DNA from: Halioglobus japonicus
GTDB taxonomy: Bacteria > Pseudomonadota > Gammaproteobacteria > Pseudomonadales > Halieaceae
Reading direction: 5' to 3'
Length of the DNA stretch: 64,000 nucleotides
Assembly: GCF_001983995.1 (NCBI RefSeq)
Contig: NZ_CP019450.1
Location: forward strand, 310,001 to 374,000
Shown here: positions 36,549 to 45,067 of the stretch, one piece after another
How the letters are laid out: each line of letters starts with the position of its first letter
How positions within the stretch are numbered: position 1 is the stretch's first letter
Position numbers and translations under genes: made by a program
The notes under the pieces: generated by a model
The model's database searches: none
What the model saw: only the letters and a program-made list of their open reading frames with translations
What the model was told of the DNA's origin: nothing

Positions 36549-36575
36549 AAAAAAAGGGCACCACCAACGGCGCCC
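36549..36575 (-). terminator. Intrinsic terminator between phoX and tatA
   Basis: On the minus strand GGGCGCC-GTTGGT-GGTGCCC, a 7-bp stem with one G-T pair, is followed by seven T. It lies 20 bases after the phoX stop and 22 bases before the tatA ATG, so tatA must rely on read-through. Confidence 0.75.
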
Positions 36576-36594
36576 ACATCCTTCACTTACCGGC

Positions 36595-38472
36595 TCAACT
36601 GCCAACCACACCGCCACCCTTACGTGTGATCACAATCGTGCTATCCCGTGGAATGGTCACCCCATCCGGCTCTGCGGGGAAATTACTGGCCAATGGATCA
36701 CCATTGCCAGGATGCTGAGTATTGATAAACATGGTGCGACGATCCGGCGTAGTCGTCAGCCCGGTAATTTCATCACCTGTAACACCGGTGAACAGGCGCT
36801 TGATATCGAGATTCTGAGAACCGCCCTCGTCGTACACACTGCACACCAGCATCTGGTTGTTCAGGCCCTTCATCTGCCCGCCATCAGTCTGGATGAACAT
36901 GCGGCCGCCCGGATCCACCCACAGGCCATCGGGATCGCTGAAGGTGCGCTCGTCGCCCTCGGCATGGGTGTCCTGGGCAATGGAGAAGATATCCCAGGTG
37001 AAGCGCTTACCCACATGCTGGCCTTTGTCACGCCAGCGAATGATATGACCATCTTCGTTAGGCGTTAGCGGGTTAGCTGGATTGGGCTCTTCCCGGCGAC
37101 TGTTGTTGGTAAGCGTGCAATAGACATCACCATTCGGTGCCACGGTGGTCCACTCGGGCCGATCCATAGGTGTGGCGCCTAACAAGTCGGCGGCCACCCT
37201 CGCGTAGGTTAATACTTCGGCTTGGCTGTTGAAGCGCGCTGCCAGCACCGGATCGTTAATCGTCAACCACAGCCATTCACCAGTGCCATCTTCGTTGAAC
37301 CTGGCGACATACAGGCGACCCTGATCGAGAGGGCTGAGTCCTTCTGCCCGCATCTCCTGCCAGTTGCGGGCGGAGACAAACTTATAGATGTAGTCAAAAC
37401 GCTGGTCGTCGCCCATGTACGCCACAATACGTCCGTCTTTGCCTTCAACAATCGCTACGCCTTCGTGCTTGAAGCGACCCAGTGCAGTACGTTTCACCGG
37501 AGGCTGGTCCGGCGCCATGGGATCAATCTCTACGACCCAACCAAAGCGGTTGTCTTCATTGGGGTGTTCAGCGCTACCCAGGTCGAAGCGTCGGTCCGTC
37601 GTGTGGGTTTCCCAGCCGTAGCCAAAGCCCTCGGGAGAAAAGCCGTAACGTTCCTGTTCTTCAGTGGGTGTCCAACTGCCCTGGCTGTCGCCAAAGTATC
37701 CGTTGAAGTTCTCTTCACAGGTCAGGTAGGTACCCCAGGGCGTGAAACCACTGGAGCAATTATTGACTGTGCCTTTTGCGCCAGATTCGGGAGCCAGCAA
37801 AGGCGTGCCTCGCGCCGGGCCTGAGAATAGTACCGGTGTATTCGGCGTAATCCGGCGGTTGTAAGGGCTATCCACAACCACTTTCCAGCCCTGCATGCTG
37901 CGACGGATATGCACCATAGCCACTCCGTGGGCCGCTTGTGACAGGCGGATGTCTTCATCGTCTTCTGGCGCTGACTTGCCCAGTACGTGGCTATTGCGAC
38001 CAAACTCATGGTTAATGGCAAGAATCCCTTCCTTGTTCTTGCCGTCAAATGGGAAGAAGTGCATGCCATCATGACCCACACCCACCATGCGCTCCTGGTC
38101 TGCCGCGCTGGGGCGAGTGTTGGGGTCTCCAGTGTACTCTGCAATCCCGGACTGCAGGGGCGTACCCCAGGGAATCAGCACCTGATACTCGTAGTCACTG
38201 CTGATCGAAGGCATGGGTCCCGAGCCTTCACTCACCGGCACCGGCGAAAAGTTGATTCTGCCTTTCCGCAGCCGCGTCTCTCCCACATTCCGCGATCCAA
38301 GCCCATTATTCTGGGTCAGTGTCAGGGTTTGACCCAGACTGGGCGCGATAAAGGTCGCAGCCGCCAGCCCAACCGTACCAGTGAGAAATGAACGTCGAGA
38401 TGAAGCCGCCTGTACGACTTCAGCGAATGTGCGGTTACCCGAAGAATTGCAACTGTCTTCATCGTGGCTCAT
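36595..38472 (-). CDS. phoX: PhoX family phosphatase (DUF839), Tat-exported
   Basis: 625 residues. The N-terminal SSRRSFLTGTVGLAAATFIA is a twin-arginine signal. The mature part carries family blocks such as VGVGHDGMHFFPF, GILAINHEFG, VNNCSSGFTPWGTYLTCEEN, GWVVEIDP, KRTALGRFKHEG and SDPDGLWVDPGGRMFIQTDG. PhoX enzymes are calcium- and iron-dependent alkaline phosphatases that free phosphate from organic esters in the periplasm. A GGGAGA lies six bases before ATG 38472. The final residues IVITRKGGG are also seen in the decayed copy at 9.6 kb. Some DUF839 proteins are not proven phosphatases, so the activity is inferred. Confidence 0.9.
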   Translation of the reverse strand: MSHDEDSCNSSGNRTFAEVVQAASSRRSFLTGTVGLAAATFIAPSLGQTLTLTQNNGLGSRNVGETRLRKGRINFSPVPVSEGSGPMPSISSDYEYQVLIPWGTPLQSGIAEYTGDPNTRPSAADQERMVGVGHDGMHFFPFDGKNKEGILAINHEFGRNSHVLGKSAPEDDEDIRLSQAAHGVAMVHIRRSMQGWKVVVDSPYNRRITPNTPVLFSGPARGTPLLAPESGAKGTVNNCSSGFTPWGTYLTCEENFNGYFGDSQGSWTPTEEQERYGFSPEGFGYGWETHTTDRRFDLGSAEHPNEDNRFGWVVEIDPMAPDQPPVKRTALGRFKHEGVAIVEGKDGRIVAYMGDDQRFDYIYKFVSARNWQEMRAEGLSPLDQGRLYVARFNEDGTGEWLWLTINDPVLAARFNSQAEVLTYARVAADLLGATPMDRPEWTTVAPNGDVYCTLTNNSRREEPNPANPLTPNEDGHIIRWRDKGQHVGKRFTWDIFSIAQDTHAEGDERTFSDPDGLWVDPGGRMFIQTDGGQMKGLNNQMLVCSVYDEGGSQNLDIKRLFTGVTGDEITGLTTTPDRRTMFINTQHPGNGDPLASNFPAEPDGVTIPRDSTIVITRKGGGVVGS

Positions 38473-38651
38473 GAAGTTTCTCCCTACTTTTCATTGATAA
38501 TGTGAGCAGAGCCATGGCGCCGGCGCGGTCATTGCCTGCCAGTCATCACAGCGAGAGAACAGCGTAGAAGCTGCACATGTCGTTACGGTGACGCTTAGGT
38601 GTCTATCCAGTGACAATTTGGTTTCACGCCACGCGCAGAGCGCGAGACTGC

Positions 38652-39506
38652 TTAGGGATAGCGAAAATCTGTTGCCGTCTCGCTAAACGCCCACAGCTGC
38701 TCTGCAGTGGCGTCATCAAGCACCCATGACTTGGGCTTCACCTGTTTGCAGTTGGAAAAGTAACGGCCGCTGACATCTACGACGGCATCACTCTCGCACA
38801 AGTATATGGACGTCTCTGCGCCTCGATCAGGGCTGCGAAAGAAGGGCTTTAGCAGCGCGGGCAACCAATGTGAGAAGAAGCCTTCGTTTTGGGTACCCAG
38901 AGACGTTGCCACTGCGCCGGGATGCAGGCAATTCACCGTAATGGTGGTATCTGCCAGACGTTTCGCCAGGCTCCGGGTAAAGAGAACGTTAGCGCCTTTC
39001 GAACGACCGTACTCGCGAAAGGTTTTATAGCCTCGCTCGGCCTGCATATCATCGAAACCCATACCGCTAACGAAACGATGTGCATCGGAGGCTACGTTCA
39101 CGATGCGGGCCGCGCGACTTTGCGCCATTCGCGGCAATAGCAAGCCCGTCAACAGAAACGGCGCCAGGTGGTTAACCGCCAGCGTCTCCTCATAATCGTC
39201 GGTAGTAACCCTACGCTCGGTGTTCACCACACCGGCATTATTGAGCAGAATATCCAGCGGCTGCTCCAGCGCCAGGCATTGCTCTGCGGCGCGGCGAACA
39301 CTGTCCAGATCCGCCATATTCATAATGACAATCTCAGGCCTAAGGCCGCTGGTAGCAACGATTTCTCTGGCCAGTTCATCACCTTTTTCGGCATTGCGGC
39401 AGAACAAAACCAGCGATGCACCTCTGGCGGCGAGTTGTAATGCACAGCTTCTGCCAATGCCTGCTGTGGGGCCGGTGATGGCAATATGGCGTCCTTGTAC
39501 TGTCAT
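38652..39506 (-). CDS. Short-chain dehydrogenase/reductase, retinol-dehydrogenase-like
   Basis: About 284 residues. The cofactor motif TGPTAGIG lies near residue 11, NNAG follows, and the catalytic serine is in NVASDAH. YGRSKGAN provides the Y-x3-K pair. FCRN after the second strand suggests NADP(H). LxHPGAV-like NCLHPGAVATSLG is typical of the retinol dehydrogenase/WW-oxidoreductase branch. Substrates would be a lipid alcohol, steroid or retinoid-like compound. The frame is open to 39602, but ATG 39506 begins at the usual place (MTVQGRHIAITG) with GAGGGTGG upstream. It is followed at 180 bases by phoX on the same strand; I see no reason to link them functionally. Confidence 0.87.
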   Translation of the reverse strand: MTVQGRHIAITGPTAGIGRSCALQLAARGASLVLFCRNAEKGDELAREIVATSGLRPEIVIMNMADLDSVRRAAEQCLALEQPLDILLNNAGVVNTERRVTTDDYEETLAVNHLAPFLLTGLLLPRMAQSRAARIVNVASDAHRFVSGMGFDDMQAERGYKTFREYGRSKGANVLFTRSLAKRLADTTITVNCLHPGAVATSLGTQNEGFFSHWLPALLKPFFRSPDRGAETSIYLCESDAVVDVSGRYFSNCKQVKPKSWVLDDATAEQLWAFSETATDFRYP

Positions 39507-39738
39507 GGTGTAACCACCCTCAAAATTGTTCTTGCTTTGCGACACGCGCTGCGTTTGCGCGAGTTGCCTTCGAGTATGGCAAAAGTCCCGCTCAGGCTCC
39601 ACGCGAACAGCGTTTTCCGAGCACCGCTAATGACCGGAAGCTGGCCAATACCAAGGCCGATCCTGCACTGGCCTTAGCAGCCCTGATCTGTTTTTATAGT
39701 GCGCAACTAAAAATAACAGTGGATACTTTCAACTGCCA

Positions 39739-41175
39739 ATGCTCACTCCCCGGACAAGGCTGCTCTATGGCGTTGGTGGCGGCATTTATGCGGTCAAGGA
39801 AGCAGCCTACGGCATTTTCATCCTGTTGTTTTACACCCAGGTCCTCGGTCTATCCGGGTTCGTCACGGGGTTCATCATCGCCCTCAGCCTGGTGTGGGAT
39901 GGCATTTCAGACCCGCTGATTGGCGGATGGTCAGACAGGCTGCGCAGCCGCTATGGCCGGCGCCACCCATTCATGGTGTATAGCACGGTACCGATTGCCA
40001 TCGGATTTATCGGGCTGTTCTCACCTCCGGCAACCGTTGTGGCATCATCCAGCTTACTCGCCTGCTGGCTGCTGTTCTGGTCGCTGTGGGTTCGCACCTT
40101 TATCACCGCGTTCTCGATTCCACACCTCGCCTTAAGCGCAGAGCTAACCCACGATTACCACGAGCGCAGTCAATTGATGAGTATGCGCCTTGGGTTTATG
40201 TTTCTTGTCACCCTGTTTCTGCCAGCCGCTGGCTTTGTGTTTATCTTCGGGGCAGAACCAGAAGTTGATGGCCGATTTATCGCCCAGAGTTATCCCTGGT
40301 ATGGCCTGATGTCCGCAGCGGTCGCGGTTATGCTGGCGGCTGTGACGATCATGGGTACGCGGGAGCACATGAGTCAACCCAACACAGAGGGTGAGGACTA
40401 TGGCCTGCCGAGGCTGCAGGATTATCTCACCGACGTTCTACAGACATTACGCAACAAGACGTTTCGCACCCTGATTGCCTACGACGTGGCAGCGTCTATC
40501 GGTTGGGGTTGTGCTGCCACATTGAACATCCTCGTAGGCACCTACGTGTTTGAATTCAGTTCCGACGACATGGCTATTATTCTCGCCGTCCCAAGTTTGA
40601 TTGCCGTGTTGCTGGTGTGGCTTTCAATCAAGCCTATCAGTGCGCGCTGGCAGAAGCCGGAGATCATGCGTTATGCCCTCTGGGCCCTGCTATTCAACAG
40701 CCTGTGGCTACTGCCACTCAAACTGGCGGGCGCCCTGCCAGAGAACGACAGTCCCGTCATTCTTGCACTGAACATCATCAACCTCACAGTGCTCATGTTC
40801 TTCTTTTTACTGCGTATCACCAGTGCCATGTCGATCGTCGCCGACATTTCCGACCAGCATGAACTGGAACAGGGCGGCAGACGCGAGGGCGGTTTTTTCT
40901 CGGTCATCACCTTCACCAACAAGGTATCATCACTGGTGGGCCCCCTCTACGGTGGTATCGTGCTGGATGTGATAGGCCTCAACCAGCAGGACCTGCCAGG
41001 CAACGTTGCCGAACCAGTGCTGGCGGGCCTGATGATTTCAGTACTATTGGTCGTGATTCCCACGCTCTTGATTGCGCTTTTCTACGCCTACAAGATCAGC
41101 TTCAGCCGCGAGCAGGTGGACGCTATTCAAGCGGACCTGCAGTACAGCAAGTCGGGCTCTATAGCTCGCCATTGA
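39739..41175 (+). CDS. MFS transporter, GPH (sugar:cation symporter) type
   Basis: 478 residues with about 12 hydrophobic helices. The N-terminus LYGVGGGIYAVKEAAYGIF, then VWDGISDPLIGGWSDRLRSR and GRRHPFM are the hallmark of the MelB-like glycoside-pentoside-hexuronide family. The central loop between helices 6 and 7 is charged. MVADISDxxE-like IVADISDQHELEQGGRREG, found in helix 10-11, also fits. Members without known partners often move lipids or glycosides across the inner membrane. Its 3' end overlaps the convergent DUF547 gene by 17 bases. The start has no strong ribosome binding site. Confidence 0.88.
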   Translation: MLTPRTRLLYGVGGGIYAVKEAAYGIFILLFYTQVLGLSGFVTGFIIALSLVWDGISDPLIGGWSDRLRSRYGRRHPFMVYSTVPIAIGFIGLFSPPATVVASSSLLACWLLFWSLWVRTFITAFSIPHLALSAELTHDYHERSQLMSMRLGFMFLVTLFLPAAGFVFIFGAEPEVDGRFIAQSYPWYGLMSAAVAVMLAAVTIMGTREHMSQPNTEGEDYGLPRLQDYLTDVLQTLRNKTFRTLIAYDVAASIGWGCAATLNILVGTYVFEFSSDDMAIILAVPSLIAVLLVWLSIKPISARWQKPEIMRYALWALLFNSLWLLPLKLAGALPENDSPVILALNIINLTVLMFFFLLRITSAMSIVADISDQHELEQGGRREGGFFSVITFTNKVSSLVGPLYGGIVLDVIGLNQQDLPGNVAEPVLAGLMISVLLVVIPTLLIALFYAYKISFSREQVDAIQADLQYSKSGSIARH

Positions 41176-41899
41176 GGCTCCAGTCGTAGTCCAGGTATTC
41201 AACCTTCAACTTTTTCTCGCGCAATAGCGGGGCGAAATCGCCTTCGACATAAGGCGCAACGTAGGCCTGCACTGACCCCGCCGCTGTGACGAAGTCCTCT
41301 TCGAACCATTTGAAGATACTACTGAGTTCAGCGCGGCCCTCATCGGGCCAGAACTTGTTGCGTGCTTCGTCGTTGATAAATTGTCGGGCCGCGCTGTCGA
41401 GCTGCTGATCAAGCGCTTGTACGGTGTAGGCCTCTGACTGCAGGATAGGACAGGACATGCTGGCGCAAACGATAGCGAAATGAATCCGCGGCTCACCGAG
41501 TGGGAGAATCCTGTCATGCTCTAGCGCGTGAAGACTCAACGGTTCGCCCGCAACCGTGTACTTGTCGCGCTTGAAGTACAGGTAGCGCCCCCAGAGCGTG
41601 GCAGGTGAACGACCATCAAGAATGCCCCTGGCGGCGAGAATGTTGTAGGTATTGATGTAGAAAACGAGCTTCTCATCTCGCGTCATCTCGCTGACGTCAG
41701 CAGCGGCAATCTCCTCTACTAGCGCATCAAAACGAGCATTGTTGTCCCACTGACTGTACCGCACATAGCCATTGTTGACGGCCTCTCCCAGCAACTCGTT
41801 CCAACTGCCCACGTCCAACTGCGCCAACGCGGAATAAGGCAAGACGAAAAGCACCAGGATGAGGCGCGTGGCGATTTTCTTCAGACAGATTTTGGACAT
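41159..41899 (-). CDS. DUF547 family exported protein
   Basis: About 246 residues. A signal peptide (ATRLILVLFVLPYSALAQ) is followed by the DUF547 core: NGYVRYSQWDNN, LVFYINTYNILAARGIL, and LSLHALEHDRIL. It also has PRIHFAIVCASMSCPILQSEAY, the conserved H-F-A-x-V-C-A-S-x-S-C-P-x-L block, and RQFINDEARNKFWP. The cysteine/histidine cluster hints at a papain-like or metal site, but no activity is established to my knowledge. ATG 41899 has GAGG seven bases upstream; the frame opens from a GTG at 41917. It is convergent with the MFS gene and divergent from the DUF1499 lipoprotein gene across only 48 bases. Confidence 0.88.
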   Translation of the reverse strand: MSKICLKKIATRLILVLFVLPYSALAQLDVGSWNELLGEAVNNGYVRYSQWDNNARFDALVEEIAAADVSEMTRDEKLVFYINTYNILAARGILDGRSPATLWGRYLYFKRDKYTVAGEPLSLHALEHDRILPLGEPRIHFAIVCASMSCPILQSEAYTVQALDQQLDSAARQFINDEARNKFWPDEGRAELSSIFKWFEEDFVTAAGSVQAYVAPYVEGDFAPLLREKKLKVEYLDYDWSLNGEL

Positions 41900-41947
41900 A
41901 ACAGGGCCTCGATACACCTTTTCCTGCAGCGCAGGTACATTAACCGT

Positions 41948-42385
41948 ATGGGAAACATTTACTTAACACTGGCTTTGACCGCGCTATTGCTTACAGGTTG
42001 CACCAGTCCTCCTGAAAAACCGCCACCGGGCACCTCTCTGCCACCCTGTGGGCCGCTCCCGAACTGCGTAAACACAGAAAGCAGCGCAGGCGATCAGGCG
42101 ATCGAGCCGCTTCAGGCCAGCTTCACTCAGTGGCAGGCGTTAAAAGCATGGCTGGCCTCACAGCAAAACTGGACCATTACTGCAGACGATGGCGACCTTG
42201 TTCAAGCAGTAGCAACCACCCCCGTCATGCGCTATCGCGACGATGTCCTGCTCAGGTACGATGCCGCCCGCAACGTTGTTCACGTGCGCTCCTCCTCGCG
42301 CCTGGGTATTGGCGATATGGGGGCCAATTACGCCCGGGTAGAGCAGTTGCGCAAGCAGCTAGCGTCGACCCCGAGTCAGCCTTGA
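41948..42385 (+). CDS. DUF1499 family lipoprotein
   Basis: 145 residues. The lipobox LLLTGC marks a lipoprotein. The core has LPNCVNTES, IEPLQASFTQWQAL, MRYRDDVLLRYD and VHVRSSSRLGIGDMGANYAR, then VEQLRKQL, which is the DUF1499 pattern. The family is of unknown function and is often found near envelope or lipid genes. The stop codon at 42383-42385 overlaps a TTG that starts the HNH gene (TTGA), so the two are probably translated together. Confidence 0.85.
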   Translation: MGNIYLTLALTALLLTGCTSPPEKPPPGTSLPPCGPLPNCVNTESSAGDQAIEPLQASFTQWQALKAWLASQQNWTITADDGDLVQAVATTPVMRYRDDVLLRYDAARNVVHVRSSSRLGIGDMGANYARVEQLRKQLASTPSQP

Positions 42386-42699
42386 ACGGTAACGCAGTCA
42401 CGCAGTTCCGGCGAGCCGGACGTCGGGGCCGCTGCCCCTGTTGCGCGCGCGAGCTTCCACTGACATTTCATCACCTGATCCCGCGCAAGCTCCACCGGCG
42501 CAAGCACTATCAGCGACACTACGACAAAGCGACCCTCGCTAAGGGGATTTATGTCTGTCGTGACTGCCATGACGGCATCCACAGGGCCTACTCGGAAATG
42601 GAGTTGGCAAAAGGCCTGGCGACGCCAGAGGCACTGCTGTCCGACCCGGAGCTGGCTCGCCACTTTGCGTGGGTGTCCCGGCAGCGCCGTCGCAGCTAA
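42382..42699 (+). CDS. HNH endonuclease domain protein
   Basis: About 105 residues. CPCCARELPLTFHHLIPRKL and the later YVCRDCHDGIHR give a zinc-ribbon-like cysteine frame around the HNH motif: HH-LIP as the first metal histidine block and CHDGIH as the last. HNH proteins cut DNA or act in other nucleic-acid processing. No restriction or phage genes are near. The start is a TTG at 42382 overlapping the DUF1499 stop; no ATG is available upstream of the CPCC motif in frame after that stop. It is convergent with the photolyase gene, whose stop it overlaps by four bases. Confidence 0.75.
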   Translation: MNGNAVTQFRRAGRRGRCPCCARELPLTFHHLIPRKLHRRKHYQRHYDKATLAKGIYVCRDCHDGIHRAYSEMELAKGLATPEALLSDPELARHFAWVSRQRRRS

Positions 42700-42708
42700 C
42701 CGGTTAGC
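42695..42708. repeat. Perfect 14-base palindrome spanning two convergent stop codons
   Basis: GCTAACCGGTTAGC reads the same on both strands and supplies TAA for the HNH gene and TAG for the photolyase gene. Confidence 0.6.
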
Positions 42709-44156
42709 GGTCGCCGCTCGACGTGGCGATCGAGGATACGCGCTGCCTCTGAACTGACGTGTGGATTGTCGCGCATAGCCCACAGTCGATCCCGGGCCTG
42801 TCGGTACGTCAGGCGGTGGTCAACAACGGGCTCTGGATATTCCGCCAGTTCCAGCATGCGCTCCATTGGCGTCGCCTCACTGGGGTCATGCAGCAGATGC
42901 AGCGGGACGTCACGCAACTCGGGCAACCAGCGGCGAATAAAGCGCCCATTGGGATCATGTTCCTGCGACTGCTTTACCGGATTGTAGATTCGGATCGTGT
43001 TTGTCCCTGTGACCCCGGCTTGCATCTGCAGTTGGGCATAGTGAATGCCGGGTTCGAAATCGAGGAACAGCGACGCCAGGTGAGCCGCAGCATCCTGCCA
43101 CGGCTGCCATAGGTGATGGCAGAAAAAACTGACCAACATGGCTCGCATGCGAAAGTTGGTGTGGCCGGTTGCCTGCAGGCAGCGCATGTTGGCATCCACT
43201 ATGGGGAAGCCGGTGCGCCCCTCACGCCACGCAGCTTGCAACTCAGCATCGGGCGGCCGGAGCATATCCCGGTAACCCCGGTTAACGTCTTCGTACTCCA
43301 TACGGCATTCCATCTCGAACTTTTGAATGAAATGGCAATGCCAATGCAAGCGCGATTCGAAGGCCGCCATCGATCGGTCCCATCCGTAGCGCTGTCGATT
43401 GGCTTCCAGGCTCTGGTAAACCTGTCGTATGGATAGATTGCCCCATGCAAGATAGGGAGAGAGCCTTGAACAATGTTCCCGGCTCGCTGTTGGACTGGAC
43501 ACATTGCCTTCATAGTCGCGCCCACGGTCACTGAAAAAAGACTGCATGCAGGCATCTGCGGCATCGGGACCGCCTGGCTGGAACTCAGCATCTTCCGTCA
43601 CCCAACTCGCGGGGGGGCTGCGTAGCAAGAGTGCCACCAAGGGCCCGTCACGACGCCAGGGCTGGGGCTGCAAGTGTTCAAGGTTCGGCTGTATCTGGGG
43701 CGAGTTCATCAGTTCGCGCCAACGCCTGTTCCAGCCTCGCCGGTCGCGGCGCCCCCGCTGGATACCGTTGGTTGCCGTTTCCTGCCATGTAGCACCTACT
43801 GCTTTGAGGTAAGTGGCAACGGCCTTGTCTCGTTGAAAGGTTATCTCAAGGCCCGTCTCTTCGTGGCTGTATACGGCGGCCACGCCAAATTGCTCGTGCA
43901 GCAATCGAAACACCGACAGAGGATTAGCGCTGAACACGTGAACTCGCGCACCGAAACATCGTAACGACGCATTGATGTCGCGCAGGGACTCGCCGACAAA
44001 CCGCCAGTGCCGCGATGAGTAGCGGGGGTCATTGACAAGTTCGGGCTCAAAGCAATACATCAGGAAGACCGGCCGGCCTGCAGCAATCGCATTCGTCAGT
44101 GGCGCGTGGTCGCGCAACCGCAAATCGCGCTTGAACCAGACCACGGAAATACTCAT
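42696..44156 (-). CDS. Deoxyribodipyrimidine photolyase / cryptochrome family protein
   Basis: About 486 residues. The antenna domain starts ISVVWFKRDLRLRDHAPL. The FAD domain has LSPYLAWGNLSIRQVY, then GRTGFPIVDANMRCLQATG and TNFRMRAMLVSFFCHHLW. FEPGIHYAQLQMQAGVTG and RIYNPVKQSQEHDPNGRFIR follow. The enzyme uses blue light to split pyrimidine dimers, or acts as a photosensor. The region after DANMR differs from classical class I CPD photolyases (no WMHNRLRM), so a cryptochrome-like clade is possible. ATG 44156 overlaps the cho stop as ATGA. It is the last gene of a three-gene repair operon. The wording is complete, with no lesions seen. Confidence 0.87.
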   Translation of the reverse strand: MSISVVWFKRDLRLRDHAPLTNAIAAGRPVFLMYCFEPELVNDPRYSSRHWRFVGESLRDINASLRCFGARVHVFSANPLSVFRLLHEQFGVAAVYSHEETGLEITFQRDKAVATYLKAVGATWQETATNGIQRGRRDRRGWNRRWRELMNSPQIQPNLEHLQPQPWRRDGPLVALLLRSPPASWVTEDAEFQPGGPDAADACMQSFFSDRGRDYEGNVSSPTASREHCSRLSPYLAWGNLSIRQVYQSLEANRQRYGWDRSMAAFESRLHWHCHFIQKFEMECRMEYEDVNRGYRDMLRPPDAELQAAWREGRTGFPIVDANMRCLQATGHTNFRMRAMLVSFFCHHLWQPWQDAAAHLASLFLDFEPGIHYAQLQMQAGVTGTNTIRIYNPVKQSQEHDPNGRFIRRWLPELRDVPLHLLHDPSEATPMERMLELAEYPEPVVDHRLTYRQARDRLWAMRDNPHVSSEAARILDRHVERRPLTG

Positions 44157-45067
44157 GGAATCAGCTCGCCTGTTGGCCAATCCACCGCTTTCATTGACTC
44201 AAGATCCAGCAGGTCACATTCGCCCCGGCCAAGCGTCGCCCGCAGAATACGATGGGTATCACGGTCGAACATCGTGCCTCCCGCTCCGTCGACTGCCCTC
44301 GCCGCTTCGGGTGACGCATAGGTGCCGAGATACATCCAGTTGTGCAGCAAATGGTATTCCTGCGCAGGCTGGTGCATATCCGGTTTTTCGGCCAACTCGC
44401 GCAGCAGCACCGGGGTCGTGATTGGCCATGCACTGAGGCGCCGGGATGCCAGAGCGCTCTGGAGCCGCGCGTTGTGAGCATCAGGCGCTTCGCCCCCCAC
44501 ACAGGCGCCCTGGCAGCGTCCAATCTGGCGCTGGAAACACGGCCCCTTGCCGCGCTCGAGCCCAAGCACTCCGGGACAGAGCTGCTCTGACCTGGCGAGC
44601 TTATCCATGGCCTGGCGGGCGTGATAGCGGCTCCTGTACGAACCGTAGGCTGCACGAACGTCCAGGCCTTCCAGACTGAAGCTCTCAAGCTCAGGCTGCA
44701 GGAACCCCGCGGCATTGGCAGTTAGCACGATCGACCAGAGCCTGCGGACGGAGCGCTGGCGCCGATTGTAGAGGGGTATTTCACGTTTAATGGCCGCATT
44801 CTCAAGTAGCAACGCCCCGGCCTCACCGGCCGTGGGGCGAAAGTCGATGCGCCGGGTGCCATGCAACATTCGCTTCTGCCGCTCAGTCTGGCTGGAGCTG
44901 GCGTAGTGGGAGCGAATGCGACTGCGCATATCAATGCTCTTACCCACGTAGAGCACCTGGCCCTCACCATCGAGAAATCGATATACGCCGGGACATCGCG
45001 GGGGCGCTTCCACGTATTCATCTCCCAGCGAGTACTGCGGCTTGCATGCCGACTGCGCCAGCGTCAT
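44153..45067 (-). CDS. cho: Excinuclease Cho (UvrC-like GIY-YIG nuclease)
   Basis: 304 residues, the size of E. coli Cho. The GIY-YIG domain starts CPGVYRFLDGEGQVLYVGKS and continues with RIRSHYA, and EAGALLLENAAIKREIPLYN carries the family glutamate. The second half is UvrC-like with CPGVLGLERGKGPCFQRQIG and RCQGACVGGE. There is no UvrB-binding or second nuclease domain, as in Cho. Cho makes an alternative 3' incision in nucleotide excision repair with UvrAB. Its start ATG overlaps the nei stop, and its stop overlaps the photolyase start, both as ATGA. No LexA box was sought upstream of the operon with certainty. Confidence 0.88.
   Translation of the reverse strand: MTLAQSACKPQYSLGDEYVEAPPRCPGVYRFLDGEGQVLYVGKSIDMRSRIRSHYASSSQTERQKRMLHGTRRIDFRPTAGEAGALLLENAAIKREIPLYNRRQRSVRRLWSIVLTANAAGFLQPELESFSLEGLDVRAAYGSYRSRYHARQAMDKLARSEQLCPGVLGLERGKGPCFQRQIGRCQGACVGGEAPDAHNARLQSALASRRLSAWPITTPVLLRELAEKPDMHQPAQEYHLLHNWMYLGTYASPEAARAVDGAGGTMFDRDTHRILRATLGRGECDLLDLESMKAVDWPTGELIP

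Noticed and set aside
36527..36586. Upstream extension of tatA
   Set aside because: It would pass through the terminator stem and T run and adds residues not found in TatA proteins; ATG 36526 has a ribosome binding site.
42695..42708. GCTAACCGGTTAGC as a classic terminator
   Set aside because: No loop and no T run on either strand; kept only as a palindrome.
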